64,000 nt of DNA from positions 372,001 to 436,000 of the forward strand of contig NZ_FCNX02000001.1 of the NCBI RefSeq assembly GCF_001544835.2, written 5' to 3'. The first letter of the stretch is position 1. Every line of letters begins with the position of its first letter. Of this stretch, positions 53,232-63,714 are shown piece by piece. A program made the position numbers and the translations under genes. The DNA comes from Caballeronia fortuita. GTDB lineage: Bacteria > Pseudomonadota > Gammaproteobacteria > Burkholderiales > Burkholderiaceae. The notes under the pieces are model-generated. The model had not been told where the DNA came from and searched no databases. It was given only the letters and a program-made list of their open reading frames with translations.

Positions 53232-54230
53232 ATGAGCAACGATAACGATCGCCCGATATTCATCAAGCGCGTCGTCGCGGGCAAGAAGGGCCATCACGGC
53301 GGCGCGTGGAAACTCGCCTACGCGGACTTCATGACCGCGATGATGGCGTTCTTCCTCTTGATGTGGCTGCTTTCGTCGACTTCGCCCGTGCAGCGGCGCG
53401 GCATCGCCGAATACTTCCAGATGCCGCTCAAGGCCGCGATGGTCGGCGGCAAGACCGTCGGCATGGACAACAGCATCATCACCGGCGGCGGGCGCGACAT
53501 CTCCAGCATCGAGGCGGGCGCGGCGCGGCGCAGCGACGGCAGCACGCAGCTCGCGCAGCGCGCTTCGTCCGACACCGACGAAGAACTGCTCAAGGCCGCG
53601 CAAGGCGAACTCGAACGGCGCGAGCAGGTGCGCCTGCACGACCTTCAGGTGAAGCTGATGGCCGCGATCGAAGCCAATCCGACGCTGCGCCAGTTCAAGC
53701 AGCAGATCCGCATCGAATCGACGCAGCAGGGCTTGCGCATCGAGATCGTCGATACGCAGAAGCGCCCGATGTTCGCGCTCTCCAGCAACGCCGTGCAGCC
53801 GTACATGCGCGACATCCTGCGCGAGATCGGCCGGTCTTTGAACGACGTGCCGAACCGCATCGTCGTGCAGGGCCACACCGACGCCGTGAAGTACGCGGGC
53901 GGCGACAAGGGATACAGCAACTGGGAACTCTCGGCGGATCGCGCGAACGCGTCGCGGCGCGAGCTGGTCGCGGGCGGCATGGACGAAGCGAAGGTGATGC
54001 GCGTGCTCGGACTCGCATCGACGCAAAACCTCAACAAGAAGGATCCGCTCGATCCGGAGAACCGGCGCATCAGCGTGATCGTGCTCAATCGCAAAACGGA
54101 AATGTCGATGCTGCGCGACGACGGCTCCGGCGGCGCGACGCTCGACAACGGCACGGACGCGAACGGCAATCCGTCGACGGCGCTCGGCCAGCTCATTCCC
54201 GGCATCGCGGCGAAACCTGCCGCGAACTGA
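53232..54230 (+). CDS. motB: Flagellar motor stator protein MotB
   Basis: A 332-residue stator subunit with one transmembrane helix (residues ~28-50) carrying the proton-accepting Asp32 in AYADFMTAM, a plug/linker region, and a C-terminal OmpA-like peptidoglycan-binding domain (VQGHTDAV, NWELSADRANASRREL, NRRISVIV). It follows motA by 37 bases. Confidence 0.97.
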   Translation: MSNDNDRPIFIKRVVAGKKGHHGGAWKLAYADFMTAMMAFFLLMWLLSSTSPVQRRGIAEYFQMPLKAAMVGGKTVGMDNSIITGGGRDISSIEAGAARRSDGSTQLAQRASSDTDEELLKAAQGELERREQVRLHDLQVKLMAAIEANPTLRQFKQQIRIESTQQGLRIEIVDTQKRPMFALSSNAVQPYMRDILREIGRSLNDVPNRIVVQGHTDAVKYAGGDKGYSNWELSADRANASRRELVAGGMDEAKVMRVLGLASTQNLNKKDPLDPENRRISVIVLNRKTEMSMLRDDGSGGATLDNGTDANGNPSTALGQLIPGIAAKPAAN

Positions 54231-54296
54231 GCAAATACCTCGAAAAGACGCTCAAGTGTCGACACGTTTCGACCGTCATCACGGCAAGAGACAAAC

Positions 54297-54674
54297 ATGA
54301 TCAAGAACATTCTGGCAATCGACGATTCCGCCGCGATGCGGCAAATCCTCTCGGCGACGCTGGCGACGGCGGGTTACGAAGTGACCGTCGCGTCGGACGG
54401 CGACGAAGGGCTGGAGTGGGCGCTCGCGGAGCACTTCGATCTCGTTCTGACCGACCAGCACATGCCGGGCAGAAGCGGGCTCGATCTGATCGCGGCGCTG
54501 CGCGGCAATCCCGCGTATCGGGCCACGCCGATTCTCGTGCTGACGACCGAGGGCGGCGAGCCGTTCAAGGACGCGGCGCGCTCGGCGGGCGCGACAGGCT
54601 GGATCGAGAAGCCGCTCGATCCGGATCTGCTGACCGAACTGGTCGCCGCGCTCTCGGAAGACACGCAGCACTAA
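54297..54674 (+). CDS. cheY: CheY-like single-domain response regulator
   Basis: A 125-residue receiver domain with the phosphorylation site Asp53 in LTDQHMPG, the acidic pair in AIDDSA and Lys in IEKPLDP. It lies before cheA. It lacks an output domain. It is more diverged from E. coli CheY than the second copy at the cluster's end, and may act in adaptation or as a phosphate sink rather than at the motor. Confidence 0.9.
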   Translation: MIKNILAIDDSAAMRQILSATLATAGYEVTVASDGDEGLEWALAEHFDLVLTDQHMPGRSGLDLIAALRGNPAYRATPILVLTTEGGEPFKDAARSAGATGWIEKPLDPDLLTELVAALSEDTQH

Positions 54675-54725
54675 AGCCGAAGCACAAGACAACCCGCGCA
54701 CGCACGCGCCGATGGTGACTCAAGC

Positions 54726-56987
54726 ATGACACTCGACATTACCCAGTTCTATCAAACCTTCTTCGACGAAGCGGACGAACTGCTCGCGCAGATGGAGCAA
54801 CTGCTGCTCGTTCTGGACATCGCGAATCCCGATCCGGAAGACCTCGCGGCGATCTTTCGCGCGGCGCATTCGATCAAGGGCGGCGCGGCGACGTTCGGCT
54901 TCACCGCGCTCACCGAAACGACGCACATCCTCGAATCGCTGCTGGACCGCGCGCGCAATAACGAGCTCGTCCTGCGCCGCGACATGATCGACACGTTCCT
55001 CGCGACGAAGGACGTGCTCTCGGATCAGCTCGCCGCGTATCGCGCGAGCGCCGAGCCGGATGCGGCCGCCGCAGCCGCGATCTGCGCGAAGCTGGAGCGC
55101 CTGAAGAACGAAACGGCCGATGCAGCCGCGCCGTCGGCGAAGCACGAAGCGACGCCCGCGCCTGTCTCAGTGCCCGCTCCCGCCGCGCCGGCCTACGACG
55201 GCCCGAACGCCGCGCCCGCGCATGTGCTGGAACAGGCGATCGACGCGATCGAAGACGACGGCAACTGGGACGGCGCGTTCGAACTGGCCGATGGCGCGAA
55301 CGCAGGAACCACGAATGCGGGAACCGCTGCCGGCGCGCCGGCGGCGGAAGCTGGACCCCACCTGAAAATTACGCTACGGGGGGTGGGCGAGAAGGACCTG
55401 GCGACTCTGATCGAGGAGCTGGGGAATCTGGGAAGCATCGTCGGAGAAAACAAGACGGACGCCGAGTACGTGGTTTGGCTCGACTCGGACGTCCCCGCCG
55501 ACGATATCGTCGCCGTGTGCTGCTTCGTGATCGACGAGAAGCAGATCGCGATCGGCCGTGGCGACGCGGCGGCGCAGTCCGCCGAAGCAACGCAGCAAGC
55601 AGAAGAAGCAGCACGCACGCTACGGGAAGAGCCGAAGCAATCGCAGGCGCCCGACGCGCCCGCATCCGCGGCCGGCAAGGAAGCACCAAAAGAAGAAGCG
55701 GCGACGGCGGCGGGTTCGAAAGACCCGTCCGTCGTCCAGCCGTCCAAAGCAGCCGCGAGCGATGCCGACAAGAAGGCGCGCCCGCAGGCGGCGGCATCGG
55801 CGGAAGGCAGCTCGATTCGCGTCGGCGTCGAAAAGGTCGATCAGCTCATCAATCTGGTCGGCGAACTCGTCATCACGCAGGCGATGCTCGCGGAAACCAC
55901 GAGCACGTTCGATCCCGCGCTGCACGACCGTCTTTTCAACGGCATGGCGCAGCTCGAACGCAACGCGCGCGATCTGCAAGAGGCCGTCATGTCCATCCGC
56001 ATGATGCCGATGGATTACGTTTTCAGCCGCTTCCCGCGCCTCGTGCGCGACATCGCCGGCAAGCTCGGCAAGGAAGTGGAACTCGTCACGTTCGGTCAGG
56101 CTACCGAACTCGACAAGAGCCTGATCGAACGCATCATCGATCCGCTCACGCACCTCGTGCGCAATTCGCTCGATCACGGCATCGAAACCGTGGAAGCGCG
56201 CCGCGCGGCGGGCAAGTCGACGACCGGCCAGCTCGTGCTGTCGGCGGCGCATCACGGCGGCAACATCGTCATCGAAGTGAGCGACGACGGCGCCGGCCTG
56301 CGCCGCGACAAGATTCTCGCGAAGGCGCAAAAGCAGGGCATGCAGGTCTCCGAATCGATGAGCGACGAAGAAGTCTGGCAACTCATCTTCATGCCGGGCT
56401 TCTCGACCGCCGAACAGGTCACCGACATTTCCGGCCGCGGCGTCGGCATGGACGTCGTGAAGCGCAACATCCAGTCGATGGGCGGGCATGTGGAAATCAT
56501 GTCGCGCCAGGGCGCGGGCACGACGACGAAGATCGTGCTGCCGCTCACGCTCGCGATCCTCGACGGCATGTCGGTGAAGGTCGGCAACGAGATCTTCATT
56601 CTGCCGCTGAACTTCGTGATGGAGTCGCTGCAACCGGTTGCCGAAGACATCTACACGGTCGCCAACGGCGAGCGCGTGGTGCGCGTGCGCGGCGAATATC
56701 TGCCGCTCGTCGCGCTGCATCGCGTGTTCGATGTCGACGGCGCGCGCACCGAGCCTACGCAAGGCATCGTCACGATCATGCAGACGGAAGGACGCCGCTT
56801 CGCGATGCTGATCGACGAGCTCGTCGGCCAGCAGCAAGTCGTCGTAAAGAACCTCGAAACGAATTACCGCAAGGTGCACGGCATTTCCGCCGCGACCATC
56901 CTGGGCGACGGCAGCGTCGCGCTGATCGTCGACGTGGCCGCGCTCAACCGCGAATCGCGCGCGCAGCACGGCGCCCATTCTCACTGA
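54726..56987 (+). CDS. cheA: Chemotaxis histidine kinase CheA
   Basis: A 753-residue cytoplasmic kinase reading receptor state. Domain order: P1 HPt (residues ~1-105, phospho-His48 in AAHSIKGG); an Ala/Pro-rich linker; P2 (~210-275, HLKITLRGVGEKDL); linker; P3 dimerisation (~360-430); P4 HATPase (~430-620, HLVRNSLDHGIE N-box, SDDGAGL, FSTAEQVTDISGRGVGMD); P5 CheW-like (~620-750). Longer than E. coli CheA (654) because of linkers. Codon use changes in the P2 stretch (about 55360-55470). Between cheY and cheW in the operon. Confidence 0.96.
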   Translation: MTLDITQFYQTFFDEADELLAQMEQLLLVLDIANPDPEDLAAIFRAAHSIKGGAATFGFTALTETTHILESLLDRARNNELVLRRDMIDTFLATKDVLSDQLAAYRASAEPDAAAAAAICAKLERLKNETADAAAPSAKHEATPAPVSVPAPAAPAYDGPNAAPAHVLEQAIDAIEDDGNWDGAFELADGANAGTTNAGTAAGAPAAEAGPHLKITLRGVGEKDLATLIEELGNLGSIVGENKTDAEYVVWLDSDVPADDIVAVCCFVIDEKQIAIGRGDAAAQSAEATQQAEEAARTLREEPKQSQAPDAPASAAGKEAPKEEAATAAGSKDPSVVQPSKAAASDADKKARPQAAASAEGSSIRVGVEKVDQLINLVGELVITQAMLAETTSTFDPALHDRLFNGMAQLERNARDLQEAVMSIRMMPMDYVFSRFPRLVRDIAGKLGKEVELVTFGQATELDKSLIERIIDPLTHLVRNSLDHGIETVEARRAAGKSTTGQLVLSAAHHGGNIVIEVSDDGAGLRRDKILAKAQKQGMQVSESMSDEEVWQLIFMPGFSTAEQVTDISGRGVGMDVVKRNIQSMGGHVEIMSRQGAGTTTKIVLPLTLAILDGMSVKVGNEIFILPLNFVMESLQPVAEDIYTVANGERVVRVRGEYLPLVALHRVFDVDGARTEPTQGIVTIMQTEGRRFAMLIDELVGQQQVVVKNLETNYRKVHGISAATILGDGSVALIVDVAALNRESRAQHGAHSH

Positions 56988-57005
56988 TATCGAAGGAGCC
57001 TTTTC

Positions 57006-57524
57006 ATGGCAGACGTTCAAACGATTCATACCGCTGCGCCTTCGCGACGTGATGCGCAGCACGCCGAAGCCGCGGGGCAGGAGTTTCTCGTGTTCACGCT
57101 CGGCGCCGAGGAATACGGCATCGACATCCTGAAAGTGCAGGAGATTCGCGGCTACGACAACGTTACGCGCATCGCGAACGCGCCCGGGTTCATCAAGGGC
57201 GTGATCAATCTGCGCGGCATCATCGTGCCGATCGTCGATATGCGTATCAAGTTCAATCTGGGCCGCGTCGAGTACGACAACCAGACGGTCGTCATCATCC
57301 TGAACGTCGCGCATCGCGTGGTCGGCATGGTGGTCGACGGCGTGTCGGACGTGCTCACGCTGACGCAGGAGCAGGTGATGCCCGCGCCGGAATTCGGCGG
57401 CACGCTCGCGACGGAATACCTCACGGGCCTCGGCACGGTCGATGGCCGCATGCTGATCCTGATGGACATCGAAAAACTCATGACGAGCCGCGAGATGGAG
57501 TTGATCGACTCCGTCGCCGCATAA
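57006..57524 (+). CDS. cheW: Chemotaxis coupling protein CheW
   Basis: A 172-residue SH3-like coupling protein that links the receptor to CheA. Features: [47 protein letters not shown] and [10 protein letters not shown]. It has a ~25-residue N-terminal extension. Starts 18 bases after cheA with AAGGAGCC upstream. Confidence 0.96.
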   Translation: MADVQTIHTAAPSRRDAQHAEAAGQEFLVFTLGAEEYGIDILKVQEIRGYDNVTRIANAPGFIKGVINLRGIIVPIVDMRIKFNLGRVEYDNQTVVIILNVAHRVVGMVVDGVSDVLTLTQEQVMPAPEFGGTLATEYLTGLGTVDGRMLILMDIEKLMTSREMELIDSVAA

Positions 57525-57543
57525 AGCACGCAGGGAAGAAGCC

Positions 57544-59424
57544 ATGCTGAAGAAGTTGTCGATCCGCACGACGCTCACGCTCGTCGGCCTGTTGTTCACC
57601 GGATGCGCCGCGCTCATCGGCGTGCTCGCGCTCGTCGGCCTCAATTCCGCCGGCGCATCGCTCACGTCGCTCGCGCAGGAAGACATGGTTGCGATGCGCG
57701 CGCTCTCGGAAACGTCGTCGTATCTGCTGCGCTCGCGCGTCACGCTCGACCGCGTGCGTTCGCTCACCGAAGCGGGCAGCACGGAAGAAGCGAAGAAGGC
57801 GATCGATCGCGGCCAGTATCTGCTCGACAAGAGCAACGAGAACTGGAAGCTCTATATCGACACACCCAAGCCGACGCTGCCGAAAGAAACGCTCGACACG
57901 CTCGTCGCGCAGCGCGACGCGCTCGTGAAGACGGGCGTCGAGCCGGAGTTCGCCGCGATCCGTGCGAACGACCTGGCCGCGTATCACGCGATCGCCGACA
58001 CGAAGATCAGCCCGATGTTCGTCTCGTTCGATCAGGCAGTGACGGCCGCCGTCGCCGCGCATCAGGCGCACGCGGAGGAATCGCGCGCGGGCACGGCCTC
58101 GCATATCGCGGCGCTCAACATGACGATCGGCGCGGTGCTCGCACTCGCGGTGCTGATGCTCGTCGGCACGCGCATGGCGCTCTCGAGCCTGATCGTGAAG
58201 CCGATCAACGATGCCGTCGATCACTTCGACCGCATCTCGCGCGGCGATCTCACGCAGTCCGCGCACAGCGACAGCGGCAATGAAATCGGCCGCCTGTTCG
58301 CAGGCATCGAACGCATGCGCGGCAATTTGACCGCGATGGTCGGCGCGGTGCATCGCGGCGCGGAATCGATCGATGTCGGCGCGCATGAAATCGCGAGCGG
58401 CAACACGGATCTCTCGCAGCGCACGGAAGAGCAGGCGGCGTCGCTGCAGGAAACGGCGTCGAGCATGGAAGAACTGACGAGCACGGTGAAGCAGAACGCC
58501 GACAACGCGCGCCAGGCGAGCCAGCTCGCGGTGAACGCATCGGATATCGCATCGCGCGGCGGCGAAGTGGTCGAGCAGGTCGTCGATACGATGCACGCCA
58601 TTGCATCGAGCTCGAACAAGGTCGTCGACATCATCGGCGTGATCGAAGGCATCGCGTTCCAGACCAACATTCTCGCGTTGAACGCGGCCGTCGAAGCGGC
58701 GCGCGCGGGCGAGGAAGGACGCGGCTTCGCGGTCGTGGCGGGCGAAGTGCGCTCGCTCGCGCAGCGCAGCGCGGCGGCGGCGAAGGAAATCAAGACGCTG
58801 ATTGGCGATTCGGCCGCGAAGGTCGACAGCGGCACGGAACTCGTCGCGCGCGCCGGTCAGACGATGGGCGAGATCGTGCAGGCGGTGCGCCGCGTGACCG
58901 ACATCATGGGCGAGATCAGCGCGGCGTCGGAAGAACAGTCCGACGGCATCGAGCAGGTCAATCGCGCCGTCACGCAGATGGACAGCGTGACGCAGCAGAA
59001 CGCCGCGCTCGTCGAAGAAGCGGCGGCCGCGGCGGCATCGCTCGAAGATCAGACGCGTCAACTGAAGGACGTGGTCGCGCAATGGCGTCTGGAAAGCGCG
59101 GCGCCCGTGCGTGCGAGCGCATCGACGGCGGCGGCGCGCATCAAGGCGTCGGCGCGCGTCGAGCCGTCGACGTCTTCGGTTGCCTCGGTCGTGTCGAAAG
59201 CGAAGTCCGTCGAGATGCCAAAAGTTGCGCCGGAAGCAGCCGTTAATAAGGATGTAGCGAAGGAAGCAGCGAAGGAAGCAGCGAAGGAAGCAGGAAAGGA
59301 AACCGCGAAGGCAGCAGCACCCGAAGCGCCGAAGGCCGTAAAGAAGCCGGCGAGCGTAAAGCCCGCACCGGCCCCGCGCGCGAAAGCGACGACCGCCGAC
59401 GACGGCGACTGGGAAACCTTCTAA
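57544..59424 (+). CDS. Methyl-accepting chemotaxis protein (Tar/Tsr type) with WETF tail
   Basis: A 626-residue membrane receptor. Transmembrane segments at about 9-31 and 190-210 flank a periplasmic four-helix TarH-type domain. A HAMP domain ([18 protein letters not shown]) leads into the methylation helices and the hairpin tip [20 protein letters not shown]. After the signalling domain comes an Ala/Lys/Pro-rich tail of ~100 residues, with three exact 12-base repeats encoding KEAA, ending in DWETF. That pentapeptide resembles the NWETF of E. coli Tar/Tsr, which tethers CheR and CheB. Ligand unknown. Confidence 0.94.
   Translation: MLKKLSIRTTLTLVGLLFTGCAALIGVLALVGLNSAGASLTSLAQEDMVAMRALSETSSYLLRSRVTLDRVRSLTEAGSTEEAKKAIDRGQYLLDKSNENWKLYIDTPKPTLPKETLDTLVAQRDALVKTGVEPEFAAIRANDLAAYHAIADTKISPMFVSFDQAVTAAVAAHQAHAEESRAGTASHIAALNMTIGAVLALAVLMLVGTRMALSSLIVKPINDAVDHFDRISRGDLTQSAHSDSGNEIGRLFAGIERMRGNLTAMVGAVHRGAESIDVGAHEIASGNTDLSQRTEEQAASLQETASSMEELTSTVKQNADNARQASQLAVNASDIASRGGEVVEQVVDTMHAIASSSNKVVDIIGVIEGIAFQTNILALNAAVEAARAGEEGRGFAVVAGEVRSLAQRSAAAAKEIKTLIGDSAAKVDSGTELVARAGQTMGEIVQAVRRVTDIMGEISAASEEQSDGIEQVNRAVTQMDSVTQQNAALVEEAAAAAASLEDQTRQLKDVVAQWRLESAAPVRASASTAAARIKASARVEPSTSSVASVVSKAKSVEMPKVAPEAAVNKDVAKEAAKEAAKEAGKETAKAAAPEAPKAVKKPASVKPAPAPRAKATTADDGDWETF
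59257..59292 (+). repeat. Three perfect 12-base tandem repeats in the receptor tail
   Basis: GCGAAGGAAGCA is repeated three times in register with the reading frame (AKEA units), followed by a partial fourth. It lengthens the flexible tether; slippage could vary its length without breaking the frame. Confidence 0.85.
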
Positions 59425-59515
59425 CCGCACCGCAAACGAATACGGCCATGCAGGCATCGCGCATCACGATCGATAACCGGCGTTTCACCGCAGCGCACGG
59501 AAGACGCGAGTCCGC

Positions 59516-60505
59516 ATGGTCGAGCGCGACGAACACGCCACATCGGGCGTCAGGAACGACGTCAAGGAAGCACGAGACATCATGATGGCAACGCGCAACA
59601 CGCGCGTCGACTTGCCCGCCAATGTGCGCGGCACCGAAGTCGAACGCGATTTCGAATTCACGTCGGCGGACTTTGCCCGCATTCGCGAGCTGATTCATCG
59701 CCGCGCGGGCATCTCGCTGTCCGACCATAAACGCGACATGGCGTACAGCCGCCTCGCACGCCGTCTGCGCGCGTGCGGCATCGATACGTTCAAGCAGTAT
59801 CTCGACCGCCTCGAAACGCACGAGGACAACGCCGAGTGGGAAGCGTTCGTCAACGCGCTGACCACGAACCTCACGGCGTTCTTCCGCGAATCGCATCACT
59901 TTCCGATTCTCGCGGACTTCGTGAAGCGCCGGCAGCAGCCGTTCTCGGTGTGGTGCTCGGCGGCATCGACGGGCGAGGAGCCGTATTCCATCGCGATGAC
60001 ACTCGTCGAAGCGCTCGGCGAACACGCGGCGCGCCAATGCACCGTGTTCGCGAGCGATATCGATAGCCAGGTGCTCGCGAGGGCCGAAGCGGGCGTGTAC
60101 TCGCTCGATCAGGTGAAGGCGCTGTCCGTCGAACGTCTCAAGCGCTTTTTCCTGAAGGGCACCGGCTCGCACGCGGGTCTCGTCAAAGTGCGTCCCGAGT
60201 TGCGCGCGATGGTGAACTTCGGCCGCGTGAATCTGACCGAAGCGCGCTACGACGTGAAAGGCCCGTTCGACGCGATCTTCTGCCGCAACGTGATGATCTA
60301 CTTCGACAAGCCGACGCAAGGGCAAGTGCTCTCGCGCTTCGAGCCTCTGATGAAGCCGGGCGCGCTGCTGTTCGCCGGACATTCGGAAAATTTCACGTAT
60401 GTCTCGCAGGCATTCAGGCTGCGCGGCCAGACCGTGTACGAACTCGCGCGCGATACGAAGGTCGCGAGCGGATCGAGGCGCGCGCTCGCGGGAGAACCGG
60501 CATGA
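59516..60505 (+). CDS. cheR: Chemotaxis protein methyltransferase CheR
   Basis: A 329-residue SAM-dependent enzyme that methylates receptor glutamates. An N-terminal helical domain ([23 protein letters not shown]) is followed by the SAM domain, with [14 protein letters not shown] as motif I and [18 protein letters not shown]. The residues after RHH-like stretches form the beta-subdomain that binds the receptor's WETF tail. Start is uncertain: ATG 59516 or the ATG pair at 59582/59585 (closer to GGAAG). It overlaps cheD by four bases. Confidence 0.94.
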   Translation: MVERDEHATSGVRNDVKEARDIMMATRNTRVDLPANVRGTEVERDFEFTSADFARIRELIHRRAGISLSDHKRDMAYSRLARRLRACGIDTFKQYLDRLETHEDNAEWEAFVNALTTNLTAFFRESHHFPILADFVKRRQQPFSVWCSAASTGEEPYSIAMTLVEALGEHAARQCTVFASDIDSQVLARAEAGVYSLDQVKALSVERLKRFFLKGTGSHAGLVKVRPELRAMVNFGRVNLTEARYDVKGPFDAIFCRNVMIYFDKPTQGQVLSRFEPLMKPGALLFAGHSENFTYVSQAFRLRGQTVYELARDTKVASGSRRALAGEPA

Positions 60506-61233
60506 GCGGTCTGCCGATGGCGTCGAATCTCTATTTCGACAATCACTTCCAGAAGCCGGGCGTGAAGCTCCTGCCGAACGAGTTCTACATGACGAGCGAA
60601 GACATGGTGCTCGTCACCGTGCTCGGTTCGTGCGTGGCGGCATGCATCAACGATCGCACGGCGGGCATCGGCGGCATGAATCATTTCATGTTGCCCGATG
60701 ACGGTTCCGACGCATCGCACGCCGCGTCGGATTCGATGCGCTACGGCGCGTACGCGATGGAAGTGCTCATCAACGAACTCATCAAGCGCGGCGGACGGCG
60801 CGAACGCTTCGAAGCGAAAGTGTTCGGCGGCGGCGCGGTGCTCGCGGGCATGACGACGATCAACATCGGCGATCGCAACTCGGAGTTCGTGCGGCGCTAT
60901 CTCGCGCTGGAGAAGATTCGCATCGTCGCCGAGGACCTGCAGGGCGCGCATCCGCGCAAGGTCGCCTTCATGCCGCGCTCGGGCCAGGTGATGGTCAAGA
61001 AGCTGAAGACGGCGCATGACCCGGTCGTCGTCGAACGCGAGCAGGCGCTCGTGCAGCGCACGCCGGAAGAACGCGCGGAGCGGCTCGCGAAGGCGCGGGC
61101 GCGCGTCGAGCTGTTCCAGTCGAATGCGAAGCCGCGCGCGGAGCTGTTCACGACGAACGCGAACGCGTCGGCGTCGCGGCGTCCGCGCGTCGAGTTGTTC
61201 ACGTCGCGCCTGAAGACCGTGGAGGAAGCATGA
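60502..61233 (+). CDS. cheD: Chemoreceptor glutamine deamidase CheD, with an added repeat tail
   Basis: A 243-residue CheD. The catalytic set includes Cys44 in [10 protein letters not shown] and His61 in GGMNHFML; it deamidates receptor glutamines and can interact with CheC-type phosphatases. The conserved domain ends near residue 185. The last ~45 residues hold three spaced copies of an R-[V/A]-E-L-F motif (61099-61212), absent from ordinary CheD. The start overlaps cheR and the end overlaps cheB, each by four bases. Confidence 0.93.
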   Translation: MSGLPMASNLYFDNHFQKPGVKLLPNEFYMTSEDMVLVTVLGSCVAACINDRTAGIGGMNHFMLPDDGSDASHAASDSMRYGAYAMEVLINELIKRGGRRERFEAKVFGGGAVLAGMTTINIGDRNSEFVRRYLALEKIRIVAEDLQGAHPRKVAFMPRSGQVMVKKLKTAHDPVVVEREQALVQRTPEERAERLAKARARVELFQSNAKPRAELFTTNANASASRRPRVELFTSRLKTVEEA

Positions 61234-62321
61234 ACACAGCGCAAAAGATCAAGGTGCTGTGCGTCGACGATTCGGCGCTCGTGCGCAGCCTGATGACCGA
61301 GATCATCAACTCGCAGCCCGACATGCACGTGTGCGCGACCGCGCCCGATCCGCTCGTCGCGCGCGAACTCATCAAGCTGCATAACCCGGACGTGCTCACG
61401 CTCGACGTCGAGATGCCGCGCATGGACGGCCTCGACTTCCTGGAAAAGCTGATGCGCTTGCGGCCGATGCCGGTCGTGATGGTGTCGTCGCTGACCGAGC
61501 GTGGCAACGAAATCACGCTGCGCGCGCTGGAACTCGGCGCGGTCGATTTCGTCACGAAGCCGAAAGTCGGCATCCGCGACGGCATGCTCGACTACGCGGA
61601 AAAGCTCGCGGACAAGGTGCGCGCCGCATCGCGCGCACGCGTGAAGCAGGCCGCGCATGTGGCGAGCGCGCCGGCGGGCGGCGTCGCGCACAAGCCCGCG
61701 CCGCATTTCAACAACCCGCTCGTGTCGACGGAAAAGCTCGTGATCGTCGGTGCATCGACGGGCGGAACGGAAGCGATCCGCGAAGTGCTCGTGCCGCTGC
61801 CGCCCGATGCGCCCGCGGTGCTCATCGCGCAGCACATGCCGCCGGGTTTTACGAAGTCGTTCGCGCAGCGTCTGAACGGGCTGTGCCGCATCACGGTGAA
61901 GGAAGCGGAACATGGTGAGCGCGTGCTGCCGGGCCACGCGTATATCGCGCCGGGCCACGCGCATCTGGTGCTCGCGCGAAGCGGGGCGAACTATGTCGCG
62001 CATCTGTCGGATGCGCCGCCGGTGAACCGGCATCGGCCTTCGGTCGACGTGCTGTTCCGCTCGGCGGCGCAGCACGCGGGCAAGAACGCGATAGGCGTGA
62101 TCCTGACCGGCATGGGCCGCGACGGCGCCGCCGGTCTTTTGGATATGCAGCAGGCGGGCGCCCACACGCTCGCGCAGGACGAAGCGAGTTGCGTGGTGTT
62201 CGGCATGCCGCGCGAAGCGATTGCAATGGGCGGTGCGAGCGAAATCGCGCCGCTCTCTGAAATGAGCCGGCGCGTGATGGCACGGCTTGCCTCGATGGGC
62301 GAACGCGTACAGCGCGTCTGA
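61230..62321 (+). CDS. cheB: Chemotaxis response regulator protein-glutamate methylesterase CheB
   Basis: A 363-residue enzyme with an N-terminal receiver (Asp59 in [11 protein letters not shown]) and a C-terminal methylesterase. The catalytic triad is Ser in GASTGGTEA (near 173), His in AQHMPPGF (near 200) and Asp in TGMGRDGA (near 296). It removes methyl groups from receptors and balances CheR. Starts in a four-base overlap with cheD. Confidence 0.97.
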   Translation: MNTAQKIKVLCVDDSALVRSLMTEIINSQPDMHVCATAPDPLVARELIKLHNPDVLTLDVEMPRMDGLDFLEKLMRLRPMPVVMVSSLTERGNEITLRALELGAVDFVTKPKVGIRDGMLDYAEKLADKVRAASRARVKQAAHVASAPAGGVAHKPAPHFNNPLVSTEKLVIVGASTGGTEAIREVLVPLPPDAPAVLIAQHMPPGFTKSFAQRLNGLCRITVKEAEHGERVLPGHAYIAPGHAHLVLARSGANYVAHLSDAPPVNRHRPSVDVLFRSAAQHAGKNAIGVILTGMGRDGAAGLLDMQQAGAHTLAQDEASCVVFGMPREAIAMGGASEIAPLSEMSRRVMARLASMGERVQRV

Positions 62322-62367
62322 ACTTTGGATTTACGCGGCGCCGCCGCATTGAGAACACACGGGAGTA

Positions 62368-62766
62368 ATGATGGACAAGAACATGAAGATCCTCGTCGTC
62401 GACGATTTTCCGACGATGCGCCGTATCGTGCGCAACCTGCTCAAGGAGCTGGGTTACGGCAACGTCGACGAAGCGGAAGACGGCGCGGCGGGGCTCGCGC
62501 GTCTGCGCGGAGGCGGCTTCGATTTCGTGATCACCGACTGGAACATGCCGAATCTCGACGGGCTGTCGATGCTGCAGCAGATCCGCGCGGACGCGACGCT
62601 CTCGCATCTGCCGGTGCTGATGGTGACGGCGGAATCGAAGAAGGAAAACATCATCGCGGCGGCGCAGGCGGGCGCGAACGGTTATGTGGTGAAGCCTTTC
62701 ACGGCCGCCACGCTCGACGAGAAGCTCACCAAGATTCTCGAGAAGATGGCCAAAGCGGGGAGCTGA
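62368..62766 (+). CDS. cheY: Chemotaxis response regulator CheY
   Basis: A 132-residue receiver domain close to E. coli CheY. Asp57 (VITDWNMPN) is the phosphorylation site, with the acidic pair in VVDDFPT, Thr in MVTAES and Lys in VVKPF. It binds FliM on the motor when phosphorylated. Two adjacent ATG codons (62368, 62371) follow GGGAG. It directly precedes cheZ, its phosphatase. Confidence 0.96.
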   Translation: MMDKNMKILVVDDFPTMRRIVRNLLKELGYGNVDEAEDGAAGLARLRGGGFDFVITDWNMPNLDGLSMLQQIRADATLSHLPVLMVTAESKKENIIAAAQAGANGYVVKPFTAATLDEKLTKILEKMAKAGS

Positions 62767-62768
62767 TC

Positions 62769-63476
62769 TTGAACGATCTCACCACTGAACTGGCAGCCGC
62801 GGTTGCCGAAGCCGAAGCGGATCCGTCGAGCGATCGTATCCTCGCACGCATCGGCCAACTGACGCGCACGCTGCGCGATTCGATGCGCGAGCTCGGCCTC
62901 GACAAGCAGGTCGAAGCCGCGGCGCAAGCCGTGCCCGACGCGCGCGACCGTCTGAAATACGTCGCGACGATGACCGAGCAGGCCGCCGAGCGCGCGCTCA
63001 ACGCGATCGAGCTCGCCAAGCCGATGCAGGAATCGATGCAGACCGAAGCGCAGGCGCTCGACGCGCGCTGGGCCAAATGGTACGACGCGCCGCTCGCGCA
63101 GGGCGAAGCAGGCGAATTGCTCGCGCAGACGCGCACGTTCCTGCAAAGCGTGCCCGGACGGACGCAGGCGACCAACGCGCAACTGCTCGAAATCATGCTC
63201 GCGCAGGATTTCCAGGATCTGACCGGCCAGGTCATCAAGAAGATCACGGACGTCGTGTATCTGATCGAACAGCAATTGCTCGGCGTGCTGCTCGAAAACA
63301 TCGCGCCGGAGCGCCGGGAGCAGTTCGCGGCGTCGGCGGCGGCGCTGATGTCGTCGGCGGTGACGGGTAGTCCGGAGAGCTTGCTGAACGGCCCGCAGAT
63401 CAATCCGGAAGGACGCAGCGACGTCGTGCAGGATCAGGAGCAGGTCGACGATCTGCTCGCGAGCCTGGGATTCTGA
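62769..63476 (+). CDS. cheZ: Protein phosphatase CheZ, TTG start
   Basis: A 235-residue helical phosphatase that dephosphorylates CheY-P. The catalytic core is QDLTGQVIKKI, with Asp150 and Gln154 equivalent to Asp143 and Gln147 of E. coli. The C-terminal QDQEQVDDLLASLGF is the CheY-binding amphipathic helix. TTG at 62769, two bases after the cheY stop with GGGGAG 6 bases ahead, is the only sensible start; earlier in-frame codons lie inside cheY. The last gene of the operon; a terminator follows. Confidence 0.94.
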   Translation: MNDLTTELAAAVAEAEADPSSDRILARIGQLTRTLRDSMRELGLDKQVEAAAQAVPDARDRLKYVATMTEQAAERALNAIELAKPMQESMQTEAQALDARWAKWYDAPLAQGEAGELLAQTRTFLQSVPGRTQATNAQLLEIMLAQDFQDLTGQVIKKITDVVYLIEQQLLGVLLENIAPERREQFAASAAALMSSAVTGSPESLLNGPQINPEGRSDVVQDQEQVDDLLASLGF

Positions 63477-63513
63477 CGCAGCCGCTTTTCCGGTTCTTTT
63501 CTGACCATCGAAG

Positions 63514-63550
63514 AACGCGAAGCGCATACCATTGCGCTTCGCGTTTTTGC
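63514..63550 (+). terminator. Rho-independent terminator of the chemotaxis operon
   Basis: AACGCGAAGCGC (63514-63525) pairs with GCGCTTCGCGTT (63534-63545), followed by TTTGCG. Confidence 0.88.
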
Positions 63551-63714
63551 GTTTGTGCGCTGGCGAACGTTAGGACTATTCGGCGCGGCTGGCATACTGG
63601 CGGTATTCGCGCTGAAAAATGAGGGGCGAAAAGCGGTGGCATCTGTCACTCAATCGTCAAGAACCGGGCGCAAAGATTGCGCGCGCGACCGGCAGATAAC
63701 CGATAGGAGGCCCA

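Noticed and set aside
55620..57836. 738-residue minus-strand open frame
   Set aside because: Antisense of cheA and cheW, which have complete motifs.
59257..59292. CRISPR or minisatellite array
   Set aside because: Only three 12-base units, in frame inside a coding tail, with no spacers.
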